Program-made: the position numbers and the translations under genes
Part shown: piece by piece, positions 10,981 to 23,815 of the stretch
How the letters are laid out: the number at the start of each line of letters is the position of its first letter
How positions within the stretch are numbered: position 1 is the stretch's first letter
Notes under the pieces: generated by a model
The model's database searches: none
Seen by the model: only the letters and a program-made list of their open reading frames with translations
Told to the model about the DNA's origin: nothing
Assembly: GCA_036346395.1 (NCBI GenBank)
Contig: CM070596.1
Coordinates: 6,307,913-6,371,912, forward strand
DNA: 64,000 bases
Source of the DNA: Hsuehochloa calcarea
Lineage: Eukaryota; Streptophyta; Magnoliopsida; Poales; Poaceae
Direction: 5' to 3'

Positions 10981-12600
10981 CACATTGTTCAATCTTTAAA
11001 AACTAACCCTTCATGATGATCGCCGCGTATATAGTTTCATCACGTTATTCTTCCTTGACCCTTATGTTGTTTTCAAAATGAGGCAACTCATCAAATTGAT
11101 TGTATTATTCCTCGTCCACTATATTGTCAACTCTGATAATCCTCCTTTTCCATGAAGAACTATGTTGCGCTTCTTATTTGCATGGTTGGTTTATCTCTCT
11201 GACGTGCGGGGTCCGCTGTGCAGTGACTCAGTTCGACAAACAGTGCATGGACCTTCGGTCTACATGCATAGTGTTGGGTTCACTAGGTGCACACTATGCA
11301 ATCAAAGCCTCGAGTCCACTTGTCATCGACTTACTAGAGAAAATAGAATTAATTAGCTTTATTAATTGTGGCCGTGTGTTCGAACAACAAGAACAAGGGC
11401 ACAAAACACCCTATCCTTTACTCCTAGCAAATGCTCGATCCACAAAATTTGTCACCTTTTCCATCCATTCTTGGCTACAGTCACACATCTCTCTCGCCCA
11501 GTGTACATCCAACTACGATCCTCATCCATCCTAGTGGGCAAAACATGGTTCATATTTTAATTCGACTTGTTATTTATGTCATAATTAAATTACAACTATG
11601 TACACTAAAACATATTACCATGAAGATAATATAAATGAATACCATTATTTATTAACACATTTATGTAGCATTGTAATGACAATGTATCAATCCACCATAA
11701 ACGGACAACACAGAAGAAGGGACGGGATTAAGCCTTGCCTACTTCGTTGCACTAATGTGTAACAACCGTGATGGTGGATTCCAACTGTAGTGGATCCTTC
11801 TACCAAGTCAGGGAAATTAACACCAGTCTACAATGGTGACTCTTTAGATGATGTGATGTGCAATCTATTTTACAGTCCTAGAGTCATAGGAGACCATTAG
11901 ATAACACACAATATAGTACAAATAAAACAACAAGGTAACTACACAATAGTATGTTCAGAGCATGATGGCGAAATATGGAAGATCAACAATGCAATGCTTT
12001 ATGGTGCATATAGTTATGGCTATAATTCTTCTATGAACACACAAGACTATTCTTATCTTAGGAAAAAAGGAAATGTGTGGCTTGCGGAAAAGAGTAGAAA
12101 GACATAACATTTTCTCTTCCTACCAGAAAAGACAACATATATTGAGCATTGCATGCTACAAACAAGATAATAAATAAGTCAGATGGAGGACTATCTCATA
12201 TATTTCTTGTGTAACATGCGGGTATATATTACACCAACTCAATTTGGCAGTGGACTAGTGGTTAAAAGGATCAAGTGGTTCACACATTACATACATGCAA
12301 TAAAATTGAGAATTGCACACATCAATTAGCAAAAGCAAGGCTGTGGCAATCTGTAACACCTCAAACTTCACAGAATAAGAGAATATAAATTTTGACCCAT
12401 CTTTCTCCCTTTTAAGCAACAACAAAATAAAATCACTACTCAAGAGACTAGATAAACAACTATCAGCCCACACATCCACCAAAATTAATAATTTCCTTGC
12501 CAATAGCCATGGAAGAATGGGATAGATCAATAGCAAAAAATGGGGGTAGATCTCACCATATGAATTGAGTAGAACTTCGTCTACCATAAATATGCACCTA
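10981..12600. other. Unassigned sequence
   Basis: AT-rich, with short ORFs only. It may be the interior of the second CACTA copy up to about 11000. I could not recognise genes or termini in the remainder. Confidence 0.25.
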
Positions 12601-15600
12601 CAAGGAAAATCAATAACATCCGATCACCACAAAGTAAATCAACCACCACCAAATCTACTTCACCAAGAAAATTCCCTGGCGGTCTGACCGGTGGCCTCAG
12701 GCGGTCTGACCGCTGGTCTCCAGAATAGATCAAACAGCCCGATGACGAAGTTGCAAATAGATGAAACTTTTGATCTACAACTCCAAGCTTGATGAAACTT
12801 GGAACACACCTTCTCTATGATATCAGGAAGCTATTACAATCGAAGATTGTGATAATTCTTGGAGGAATAAAGATCATATTCCGTTTGATTGAAGAAGTGT
12901 TCAAAACCGGGTCAAAACGAAAACTTGATCCAAGATCTTGCTCATGGGTGATTGATGATCAAGATGATCCTAGGTATGTTCCCACATGTCATAGCAAGTT
13001 AAATCACTTGGAGAATTCAATCAAAAACTCACGGATCAAAGAGAGACTCAAAATAATCAAATATAGAGAAAGAACGTAATGAGACAAAACATTGATCAAA
13101 CTTTTCTTTGATTGATTGATATGATACGTGCTTATAGTCTCTCCATCAATGGAGGACAATGCTCAATCCAAGAGCACGAAAATTGCATCAAACTATCAAG
13201 AACCCTAGCCTCCACAAAAGCTCTCCCTAAGAAAATTAGAGTTTACAAAAATAGCAAAAGAGACGAAGAGGAGGTGCAACCACCTCCCTCTCCTATTTAT
13301 AGTGGAGGCTTAGACCTTCTAGAAGTTTGACTCTATTGGACTCCCGTTAAGGCCCAAAACAAACGAGACACATACACACGTATTTTAATACGCCATCTTT
13401 AACACCCCTTGACCTAATTAGTTACACCTTGCGCCATCTTGCGTCTCGGATGAGCCAATAGGTCACCCTTGTCCATCTTGCACCACGCTTGAGTACATTG
13501 ACCTCAACCGGCATCATCGATCGTTCTGGACCTCAGCTCTCCAAGCCTAGTCCCGATCATCCTCGCTGTTGACCGTCGTTGACCACCAAACAACATGCAC
13601 AACAATAGACAAGTAAACCGAATTTGAGAACAAGTTCTTCACAACTTGACCCATGTTAGTCAAAATATGCATCATGCAACATATATGCCCTGAAACTCAT
13701 GACTTTGACCTAACAACCGAATATCACCGCCACGACGGGCGACGAACCAAGTGAAAACCGGTCAGATCGCTTCACTCGCGGCGATCGACGCCCGACTATT
13801 GGCGGTCGGATCGCGATAATGACTTAGCCGATTTTATGTAACACCCCAGCCTAACATGAGCCTGGGATGCTACTAAAATAACAATATCATAAATACAAAT
13901 CCAAGACACTACAAAAAAAAATTCGGCAGAACCTCCTTTGTATAGCTAAGTTTACCGGAGATTCCAATAGATGCTTATAAAATTATCACTATTTCAACAT
14001 CCAAAGTTCATCAAGTATTCATAAATAATCTACTCATTAAACATAAGCAAGCATAATTAAAATTTACCACTCTCATTATTACAAATAAACCAATGCATTC
14101 AAGTATAGCCAAAGTTAATCCTTAAGCGGTTTGCTTGTTATAAAGTACAGTCTAAATGATAATTATCTTTTCAAGAATATGTGGCGATGAGTGCAACCAA
14201 AGCAACCCTACTCCTCCCATGCATGCCGTCCACAAACGAGATACCTAAAAACACAACATCGGAAGAGTGAGTCAAGACTCAAAGAAAGTACAAATAGTAA
14301 TACAATAGCCAACACAACTGTAATTAACAACATCCATCCATGTAACCCAATAAGAAATATGTCTCATGCTTATGCGATGCAAACTGTTCAAATGCACTTT
14401 TCCTTCTCTCTTTTGCATATACCGGTATTGCGGAGTGTGCATCCGTCGATGCACACCCATGCTGTGCCTTCTAGCACGGGGACCTTAGCCCATACTCCAC
14501 AAGTATGGGGACCCAAAAGCCCATCATATTCATGACGGGGACCTCAATTAATGCTTGGTCACCACGTGACCATGCCTCCAATATGATATCATGATGCACA
14601 TGGTCAATTCTTTAAATCATCATGCATACATGAAACTTACGCATACTTCTAGCATTTACGGGCATTAATGTCTATAACATTCGAGCATCCATGATTAACA
14701 TAATATACTCATAACATAGTACACATGAACAAATGATCACACACAATTTACCACTCAGACTTGCCTTAACCACGAGAGAACGAGGATGTACAGAATGAGT
14801 CGCCTGCACGGTCCACCACGAATAACAGTTATAACACATGCTAAGACACAGCAACGGATCAAAACAACCTATATAACAACAACCATGGACTTGCAAAACT
14901 CCTAACTCGATCCTGACCCCAAACTCCTAAACGTCGATCTGTCCCCTCGGTGGACAGTCAACTTCAAAAATCCATATCTATTAGTACATGGGTCCAAATA
15001 AGATGTTCTTAGACTTTATGGAAATATAATTAAATTCTCCAACTAAGTCTAGTTGGTAAGCCTTGCTGAATCGGCGAAGTAATATCCCTACCAGGCCAAT
15101 TAAAAAAACATCAACTTCACGTCGGGTTTTCCGGACAGAGTACTAAAACCACCATAACTTTCGCTACACAACTCGGAATGAGGTGATATTGGACTCTCTG
15201 GAATCCTGACAAAACCAGCTACAATAGTCTAGTTGGACAAGTCTCCTGATTCGGCCTCCTACTAATTCTTATATTTAGGTAAAGTTTTTCAAAGTTTTCT
15301 GTCTCTGCAATCTGACAGTTAGCAAAACAGCGCCGGTAAAAAATTCATAACTTTTGATTGCCAACTCTAAAAAATATGTTCTTTATCAATCCTGAAAGAT
15401 TACTGGAATGGCTACAACTTTCGTGTTAGGTGACCCTTCAGATTCGGCCTAAACAAAAAATACAAATTGGCTATACATACAGACTGCCAAATCTCGTCAG
15501 CTTTCCTGTACAGTCGTAGGAAAACGGCCATAACTCCTAAACTATGACTCCAAATCAAGTGATCTCGGTGCCAAAAGAAAGGTAAAACTGAGATCTACAA

Positions 15601-16160
15601 CTTTCTAAGAGGTGATCAGGTCAGGAGGATAACGACGGAGTAGGAGGCGGAGGAGGAGAGGTGGGAGTAGGGGAGGCGGCTCAAAGTGGGGAGGAGGAAG
15701 AGTGGAGAGTTTAGGATTTGGGGGTGGGACCGCCCCATTTTGAAGGCCACCACATGGGCCCCTCCTGGCTGCGGCTCAGACCCATGTTGTCAAGGATTTA
15801 CAGAAAACCCCTTCTTTTTTCATGAATTTGTACTCATTTAATTGTCTTTTCTCCTCCCGGCTATTTTCTAATTATCCGATTCAATTTGATTACATTTTAA
15901 ACCTCAAAACCAAAACCTCTTGGAAATTTCAAACCAATAGAACTTTTGATGGAGACCAAGTGCAATAGAATCCCCTCTGTTGCTGCTACCTCTAGGGCCC
16001 ACTCATTTGCGGTTGAGTCCGATGAGCTTATGGCGAGTGACCGCCATCGCCTACGGTCGGTCGGACCGGTTGAGACTAGAGATGAAACGACAAACCGTAA
16101 ACGCCATTGCCAATTGTCACATCATCTTAAGATCTGGAGTATATCCCCATGATATTCACA
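12600..16160 (-). mobile_element. Copy C: decayed copia-type LTR split by a nested solo LTR
   Basis: The right end, read on the minus strand, starts TGTGAATATCATGGGGATAT at 16160 and closely matches LTR D (TGTGGATATCATGGGGATAT). It shares with LTRs A and B the GGTCNGACC dyads (12687, 12713, 16056), the CTATAAATAG box (minus strand, 13293-13302) and a long block around 13480-13660 (gctctccaagc..agtcccgat; caagttcttcacaacttgac). The left end is not clear; no TGTAGGACC terminus was found near 12600, so the start is approximate. It is interrupted from 13837 to 15894. Confidence 0.65.
13837..15894 (+). mobile_element. Solo LTR, probable Ty3/gypsy family, nested in copy C
   Basis: It starts TGTAACACCCCAGCC at 13837 and ends ATTACA at 15894 (2058 bp), flanked by an exact 5-bp TSD TTTTA (13832-13836 and 15895-15899). 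Removing it rejoins the copy C sequence in register with LTRs A and B. Around 14420 it has 'taccggtattgcggagtg', also present in the LTRs at about 46780 (inverted) and 61535, which defines one family. There is no coding capacity. Placement in Ty3/gypsy is inference from LTR style. Confidence 0.85.
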
Positions 16161-16493
16161 GTTTTTTTTCCACTTTTCGGTGCGGCGCGAGCGGACAAAA
16201 AAAGGTGCACCAGCGAAAAGTTGTGGCGCGCCCACGCTAGGGATTGGGATGTACGGGCGGCTGCGATAGTGGCAACATTGTGCCGATGTGAAAATAAACA
16301 GTACACTCGGGAGAGACCACGACCCTATTTTGCAGGCTATTGCACCCCCATTTCTAACACTGCAGTGTTGGTTCCCATCTATACTCCCCAGTGTACTACG
16401 TAACTCTCGGGATTTTTCCATCCCCAAGTAATTTTAGGTATTGCCGAGTGTCCCCGTAACACGGCAGCTTAACGAGTGCGTATTCTGGTAGTG
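16161..16493. mobile_element. Right-terminal fragment of a second CACTA family
   Basis: The segment ends TTCTGGTAGTG at 16493, the complement of a CACTACCAGAA terminus, and carries GCCGAGTGTCC (16443) and ACACTCGG (16301). The words GCCGAGTG/CACTCGGC are characteristic subterminal repeats of a grass CACTA group. The left part is missing; it abuts LTR C at 16160. Confidence 0.5.
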
Positions 16494-17678
16494 GCATGCA
16501 GCCACAGGCTGTCCCTGCGCCTGCAATTCTGCATGCAACTGTGCTTGGGAGGAGTGGCCAGACTGGTACTGGCTGCTGGCTCTATGCATGCCCTCTCTCG
16601 CAAAAGAAAAAGTGAGTACTACTACAGGTTCTTTTTTTTTTATGTAAAAAAAAAGGGCTACGTACGTACTCACTCTACTTATTTTCTGGTACCTCCGTGT
16701 TAAGGATGCCAAGTCTTGTGACAACACCCTACTCCTTCCTCCGTAGGGACGTTTGTCTTGAAAAAGCATTAGGGAGGTCACACCCTACCACTTGGTTATT
16801 TGTGTTTATGCCCTGTACATGTAGATGGTCCAAATCTCCCCGTATTCACGAGAAAATCAAAATGTTCTGTATAAATTTTCTGTGAATTCTTTTAAACCTA
16901 TCGCATTCCAAATAAGACCATTTTCCTCTTTTGCCACTCATATACTACTCGTGCATTCCATGCCCCTTTTTTTATACGAAATTTGTGTTCAATTCGTAAG
17001 GATTCAACGGGACATATCTGTCCATGATCAGGACATATGGTTCCTAATCAAACTTACTTGGGAATGTAATGTAATAACGCTATCAAATGAAGACAGTATA
17101 TTTCTACAGACACATTTGGTGTCTGCATGAGAATACAAAGGATGTTACAATATGATCGTAATGATCGTTGAACTTATGAAAAGATATTAGATATGTTGTA
17201 GAGAACATGAGCTACCGCCTTTATAGTATTTGAAGGGTGACGGTTAATGTCGCTAAAGGCGTCTCTAATCTTCACAAACGTTGGCTAGGAGAGTCTTGAA
17301 CCGTCGCGTTCGTTAGCCAAATGTCGTAAGTTGCTAAATGCGTCAAAAACCGTATTCCCGCCAGTCACGTGGGTAACTGTTGGTGTTTCCTGACAAGTTA
17401 GGTGGTCGGTGATTGCCCAAGGCCGTATGACTGGTCGAACGATATCTATAGCTGGTCGTTCACGACCTAATTGTTCCCTTAACGTCTATTTGACCCCTTA
17501 ACTATTACATTCGTCTAAAATTCAACTTCGAACTACAAATCCGGACATCCGACATCTTTTAATTGTCAAACCGGGTATATTACCCCTTAAAGTCATTCTA
17601 CCCCTGTTTCCATCCGACATGGCGCATACATGACATTGATTTTGACACGTGACATAGTTACAGTCTTACCACTACAGT
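16494..17678. other. Intergenic, no gene seen
   Basis: Short ORFs only and no recognised repeat ends. An A/T-run pair flanks 16629-16655. Confidence 0.25.
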
Positions 17679-17933
17679 CAGTGGCGGAGCTTGAGCGAAA
17701 TCTCAAGGGGGTAAACGAAGGCCAATGCAAATTTAGTTATTCAAGTGCTAAATCATACTACTACATGACAAGGTAGATTTGTAGTTGTCCATATTTGGAT
17801 ACAAAATACATGTCTCACCAAGATATACAGGGGTGACCATCTAAAGGACTGAGTAGCTTAGAATTAATCTACAAAAATTTCAACTGTTGGAGGGGTGATG
17901 ACCCAGCTTGACCTCAACTATCCTCTGCCATTG
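17679..17933. mobile_element. hAT-like MITE, 255 bp
   Basis: The left end CAGTGGCGGAGC (17679) pairs with the right end CCTCTGCCATTG (to 17933). The flanking 8-mers ACTACAGT and GTTACGGT agree at five of eight positions, consistent with a decayed 8-bp hAT TSD. CAGTGGCGGAGC is a common terminus of small grass hAT elements. No coding region. Confidence 0.65.
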
Positions 17934-18502
17934 GTTACGGTTACGGTCTTACAAACGGTGTAAAAAGGCTTGACACTTTTGACGATATCTTACACACCAA
18001 GAAAATAGTTTTTTTTTTTTTTTTTGCAGAAGTATGACCAAAATACCCTTCAATAATATCTCAAACACGCGCGTAACAAGATAGAAAAGTGAGGTTTTTC
18101 TCAGCGAACCAGAAAAGTATAGAAACACAGGTACAGAGTACATCGTCTCCGGCTTCTCTGGGGGCATACGGCGGCCGCGAGTCTTCAGAAGCGGCCTACG
18201 ATTTGTCACGTCAGAAGCAGGTGCATATGCATCTTTCATCGAGTTGGAATATATATATATACTCTGGTCTGGTACTGTAGTCGCAGTAGTGCCGGTTGGA
18301 TGCTCTGGATCTTGTCAGACTTTCCGTTCTCAAGTGTCGTTAGCCTACTCTTGGTAAATTTATTTACAACCTAGCTTGCTTATCTTGTAAGCCACCTTGC
18401 CCTGTTTCAGGGGTAGCTTTCGATTTCTTTTGCGTTGTTAGTGCTTGAATTACTCAAGCATGTTTGTTGCTTCTGAAAGCGATATAAATAAGTTTAACTA
18501 TG
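17934..18502. other. Intergenic left flank of the copia element
   Basis: Contains a T run at 18008-18026 and no convincing gene. It ends with the 5-mer CTATG directly before the LTR. Confidence 0.3.
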
Positions 18503-19327
18503 TGTTGGAACTGGGTACATATGATATATGTAAAGATTCATTTATTTATCAAATTTCAAAGTATGTAAATTTTTAGAGCAGAAGTCTTAAACCAGTGTGA
18601 TCAAAATATCAGACCAGGGGTCTTAGACCAGGTTGGCCGAAGCCTTAGACCAGTGTAGTCGAAGGCATAGACTAGCATGGTCGAAATAATCTAGTCGAAG
18701 TCATAGACCAGTGTGGTCGAAGGTCTAGACCAGTCTAGTCGAAATAATATGATCAAAACCATAGAGCATTATGGTCGAAGGCATAGACCAGTATGGATCC
18801 AACGATTACGGTGGTTTAATATGAGCTTTATTATTCAGTTACTATAGAGTAATTGACTCAACCTTAAAATGATCTGGAGACGTCAAAAAAAAATCTATTC
18901 ATTCCAATTTTCCATCTCTCTCTCTCTCTGATCAACTGTGCTGAGGAATTAAGCTGTCGAACCAAGCTGTCCCTTCTCCTTGGCGTGCACCGGGAAGGAG
19001 GGCGAGCGGATATCACCGAACCATTGTCGCAGAGTTCTCCTGCACGAGGCGAAAATAAGATTTCTGGGCAACGCATCTATGCGATCGCTTTACCGCTGCA
19101 TCCTGACTACTCGTTTCATCATCTACGACACATCAAGTTTGCGTAATCATCACACCGTTGTAAGTTGATTGTACGACTAGTTTTTCCTGCTGTAATCATT
19201 TTTTTTGAGAATGTTTATAAGTGCAATGAGTTGCTTGCAGTTAGTATCGATTTATGTATCTACAGTTTTTTGTGATCTTTGCCTCATAATCAAATCTGGC
19301 ATTAAACTATTGTCCACACTTTCAACA
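18503..19327 (+). repeat. 5' LTR of the copia element
   Basis: 825 bp, TGTTGGAACTGGG...TTCAACA. It carries a shorter version of the GACCAG/TGGTC array (18583-18799) than the 3' LTR. Confidence 0.88.
18583..18799. repeat. Short-period array in the 5' LTR (TTAGACCAGTGTGGTCGAAG type)
   Basis: Degenerate repeats of about 18-20 bp, each containing the dyad GACCAnnnTGGTC. The related 3' LTR array is longer. Confidence 0.85.
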
Positions 19328-19366
19328 TTCTAGAAACATTATTGTGGATATTTTTGTGATTCAGCA

Positions 19367-22300
19367 ATGGCTGGTGCTTCTGATGCTATAAAATCTGAGA
19401 GGTTTTCTGGTCATTACTTTCATAGATGGTAGACAAAGGTCAAGTTTTGGCTCATGTCTTTGGGGTTGTGGTGGGTGATCCGACCACAGTATCAATTTAC
19501 GATTGAACAAACCATGAAGTTCGACACAGATAACAACACCGCCCTTGGATGCATACTGACCATACTGGCCGACCAGCTCAATGATGTGTATATGGACTTT
19601 AAGTCCGCCACAGAGTTGTGGGATGCACTCGAGCACAAATAAGACGAACCTGAGGCTGGTCGTTGGCTCTATATATGCGAGCAATTCTTCGACTTCAGCA
19701 AGGATGATACTAAGTCAATAGTTGCACAGCCCATGAGCTATAGTTACTGGTTGGAGAGATTGCACATCTGGGTTGTGCTTTGCCTCCTAAGTTTGTGGCT
19801 GTGAGCATTGTTACCGTTTGTGGCTATGAGCATTGTTACCAAACTTCCTGCTTTATGGAGGGATTTTACCACTGGCTTAAAGCACAAGTGGTAAAAGATA
19901 TCTATTGAGGATCTCATTGTTGCCCTTGATGTGGAAGAAAAGGTAAGAGTAAAAGATGCACCAAGCACTTCTAGTCAAAACAATCAGACCAATGCAAATA
20001 TCATGAAGAATAGATATGTCAAGAATAACAAAGGCTTTAAACCAAACAAGACAACTAGCTTCAAGAAGAAATCGAGAAGATGGATATGAGGAACATTACC
20101 TGCTCTCTGTGTGGGGAAACAGTCATATGGCGAAAGACTGTCATTTCCGCAAGAGTAAAGAAGGTGTACAACCAAAGAAAAAAGGATGTCAACATGATCA
20201 TGGGCGAGGACTCAACAGGAGGGTATGGTAATTCACATGTTGTATTTTCAGCATGTCAAACCACTTATTGGTGGGTTGATACTGGAGCTAATGTTCATGT
20301 CTATTCTGATATTTCCTTGCTTTCTTCTTATCTGGCAGCCGACGCTTCTCCGTCCTAATGGAGAACGGGTCGCATGCTTTTGTTCTTGGTGTTGGCACGG
20401 TGGATTTGAGGCTTATTTCAGGGAAGATTGTCCCCTTGAAGAACATGCAACATGCGTCAACAATTAACGAGATGGTTCTCTCCTATGTAGGGATGGTTAT
20501 AAGCAAGTATTTGAGTCAAATAAAGTTGTATTGTTTAAGTTTGGTAATTTTGTTGGTAAAGGCTATTAGAGCAGAGGCTTGTTCCGCATAAATACGTTAG
20601 AGTATTATTATAATATGAATGTTGCAATTGGTTTGAATAAATATGATGCCAGTATATGGCATTATTGGCTTTGTCATATTGGTTTTGATAGTATTGCTCG
20701 AATGTCCAGATTAGATTTAATTTGAAATTGTGAAATTGTCAAAGGATCAAAGTGCCAAACTTGTGTGCAATCAAAACAACAATGAAAACCCTTTAATGGG
20801 TTACAGAACAAAAAGAACTTAGCACCTTTAGATCTTGTCCATTCTGACTTGTGTGAGATGAATGGATTGTTGACCAAAGGGGATAAAAGTTATTTTCTAA
20901 CTCTTATTGATGATGCATCACGATATTGTCATGTGTATCTAATAAAAACAAAAGATGAAGCTTTAAATTATTTTAAAATTTATAAGGCGAGGTTGAGAAC
21001 CAACTAGAAAAGAAAATTAAAAGACTAAGTTCTGATCGTGGAGGAGAGTATATCTATCATGAATTCTTTCAATTCTGTTATGAACATGGAATAGTTCATA
21101 AAGTTACACCACCATACTCACCTCCAATCAAACGGGGTGGTTGAGAGGAAAAAACACACACTAACAGACTTGGTGAATGCCATGTTGGAGAGTGTCGGTA
21201 TGCCTAAGATAATATGGAGGGAAGCTATTTTGATAGCAACTTTCGTTGTAAACAGAGTAATCACTAAAAGGTTTGAGATTACTCCGTATGAGGGATGGAA
21301 GGATTGAAAACTCAATGTTAATTTTATGCGAATTTGGGGTGTTTGGCAAAAGTCAATATGCCATTGCAAAAAAAGAGAAATATTGGACCGAAAATAGTCG
21401 ATTGTGTCTTACTAGGATATGCTCATAACAACATAGCTTATAGATTCTTGGTAGTAAAATCAGAAACTCCTGTGATTATTGTTAACACAATAATAGAGTC
21501 CAGAGATGTTCATTTTTTGAGGATATTTATCATATGAGAATTGCAGGCATTACTTCTCGAACTGAGGATAATCAAATTATGAATAATAGTAATTTTGAAC
21601 CTACTACCATCCCTGAACCAACAAGTGATATACCACCAATTTGTGATTTTTCTGAGGAAGATAACAATGTAGTCAAAGAGGCTTCTCACAAGAGAAAGCG
21701 ACAAAGGATTGAGAAAACCTTTGGTGAAGAGTTTATTGTATATCCCATGGATGATGTGCTAAATACTCTTTCAGAGGCTTATGCATTACCTGATGCTGAG
21801 TATTGGATAGAGGCAGTCCATAGCGAGATGGATTCCATCATAGCGAACGAGACTTGGGTGATCACTAAACGTCCCTATCAGGTGTAAACCGGTTGGATGC
21901 AAGTGGATCTTTAAAAATAAAATAAGGCCTGATGGTGCTATTGATAAGTACAAATCAAGACTTGTGTCTATCGGTTATATCAGAAAGAAGGTGATGGTTA
22001 TTTTGATACTTACTCTGCTGTTACCAGATTGACCACTATTCGAGTGCTCATTGCATTAGCTTCTTCTCATAGTCTACACATTCATCAAATGGATATAAAG
22101 ACAACTTTCCTTAATGGAGAGTTAGAGAAAGAAATCTATATGGTACAATCAGATGGTTTTATGATTTCTGACAGGAAAATAAGATATGCAAATTATTCAA
22201 ATTCTTGTATGGTCTAAAGCAAGCACCTAAACAATGACACGATGAGTTTGATAAAACTTTAACTTCTGCTGGTTTTTCTATGAATGAGGCAGATAAGTGT

Positions 22301-23231
22301 GTATATTATCGTTATAGCGGAGGTCAAGGAGTGATTTTGTGTTTGTATGTCGATGACATACATATATTTGGGACAAACACTATTGCTATTGACGAGGTCA
22401 AATCTTTCTTATCATGATGCTTTGATATGAAAGACCTAGGAGAGACAGATGTTATTCTGAATATCAAATTAATAAAAAAATGAAGATGTGATCACTTTGA
22501 ACTAATTCCATTATGTTGAGAGAATCTTGAGCTGGTTCGGTTTTGAGAATTGCAACATTTTTCCATCTCCTTATGATGCTAGTATTAAGCTTCAAAAGAA
22601 TAAGGGATTAGGCAAAGATCAATTGAGATATCTACAAATTATCAGGTCCCTTATGTATCTATCTGTTGCTACAAGACCAGACATATTATGTACTGTAAAA
22701 AAATTAAGTCGGTTTACTTCTAACTTAGAAGATGATCACTGGAACGCGCTTGAGAGAGTGTTGCGCTTCTTAAGAGGCACAACATCATATGAAATTGGCT
22801 ATACTGGGTATCCATCTGTATTAGAAGGATATAGTGATTGAAATTGGATCTCTGATACAGGTGAGATCAAATCTACAAGTGGCTATGTATTTACCCTTGC
22901 AGGTGCTGCGGTTTCATAGAGGTCATATAAATAGACCATATTGATGAGGTCAACCTTGAAAGCAGAACTTGTAGCACTAGACACAGTTACTGTTGAGGCT
23001 GAATGGTTTAGAGAGCTTCTGTTGGACTTACCACTTGTTGAGAAACCAATACCGGTAATCCTAACATACTGTGATAATCAAACAGCGTTGATTAAGGTTA
23101 CATCTATCAGAAAACTGAGTAACTTCGGAGTGATTACTATGAATTATATTTGCACTGAGAAAAATCTAGCAGACCCTTTCGCAAAGGGGCTAACACGGAA
23201 GTCGATTTCCGTTGCATCTATGGACATGTGA
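19367..23231 (+). pseudogene. copia gag-pol polyprotein, multiply broken
   Basis: Starting at ATG 19367 (MAGASDAIKSERFSG), a UBN2-like gag region follows with an early stop. A CX2CX4HX4C zinc knuckle near 20095-20145 is split by a frameshift. The aspartic protease motif VDTGAN lies at about 20275-20292. A pre-integrase zinc site (CHIGFD...CQTC) and an integrase core follow at about 20660-21130 (YFLTLIDDASRY; HKVTPPYSPP). Reverse transcriptase has TTFLNGELEKEIYM near 22100 and the catalytic YVDD at 22346-22357. RNase H follows (ELVALDTVTVEAEWFRELLL, CDNQTALIK) and the frame ends at 23231. Gene order and motifs fix the superfamily. Numerous stops and indels rule out a working product; the nucleic-acid and protease roles are family knowledge. 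Confidence 0.9.
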
Positions 23232-23815
23232 ATGAGGTCTATTGGAGTTACAACTCAATAGTAATCCATACCTTTTTGATCGGAGATCTCGTGACTTAGG
23301 CAATAGGAAAAACAGATTGATGTTTGAATAAGAGAGTACATTATAATAATATGTGTACCCGTGTCCGAATAGACAAACTACTCTCAACTACATGGAAGGA
23401 TGGTTAAAAGGCTTAATGTATTCTAGCGTCCAATGAGGGAAAAGGTATTAGCCTACAGGATACCTAAAATGAATACACCTACTTGAGCTTAACTGTGAGG
23501 TCACAGTTCACGAGAATAGGGTATTATCTAGAAAGCTCATGAGTAGATAAGGGAGCATGACCAAATAATGCTCCATTTTGGCTTGGTTCTTTGACAACCT
23601 AGTATCAGTTGAGATTTCAAATGAAATATAATAACGAAAGACTGTGAATTCAAGGCATAGTCCATTCATCAGTTGTGAGAAGATGAATCTTGTAATTCTA
23701 GGTGCAAGTTCAACCCGTACGGGACTTGCTCTGAAAGACTTGTATATCAACAACTTTTCAGCATAATAATCTTTATCATTCCTTTTTGCCGCTTGCTTTG
23801 GAATTGGTGAGGGAT
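23232..23815 (+). other. copia 3' untranslated internal region
   Basis: Non-coding stretch between the polyprotein stop and the 3' LTR. It ends GGTGAGGGAT just before TGTTGG, a weak purine-rich candidate polypurine tract. Confidence 0.6.
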
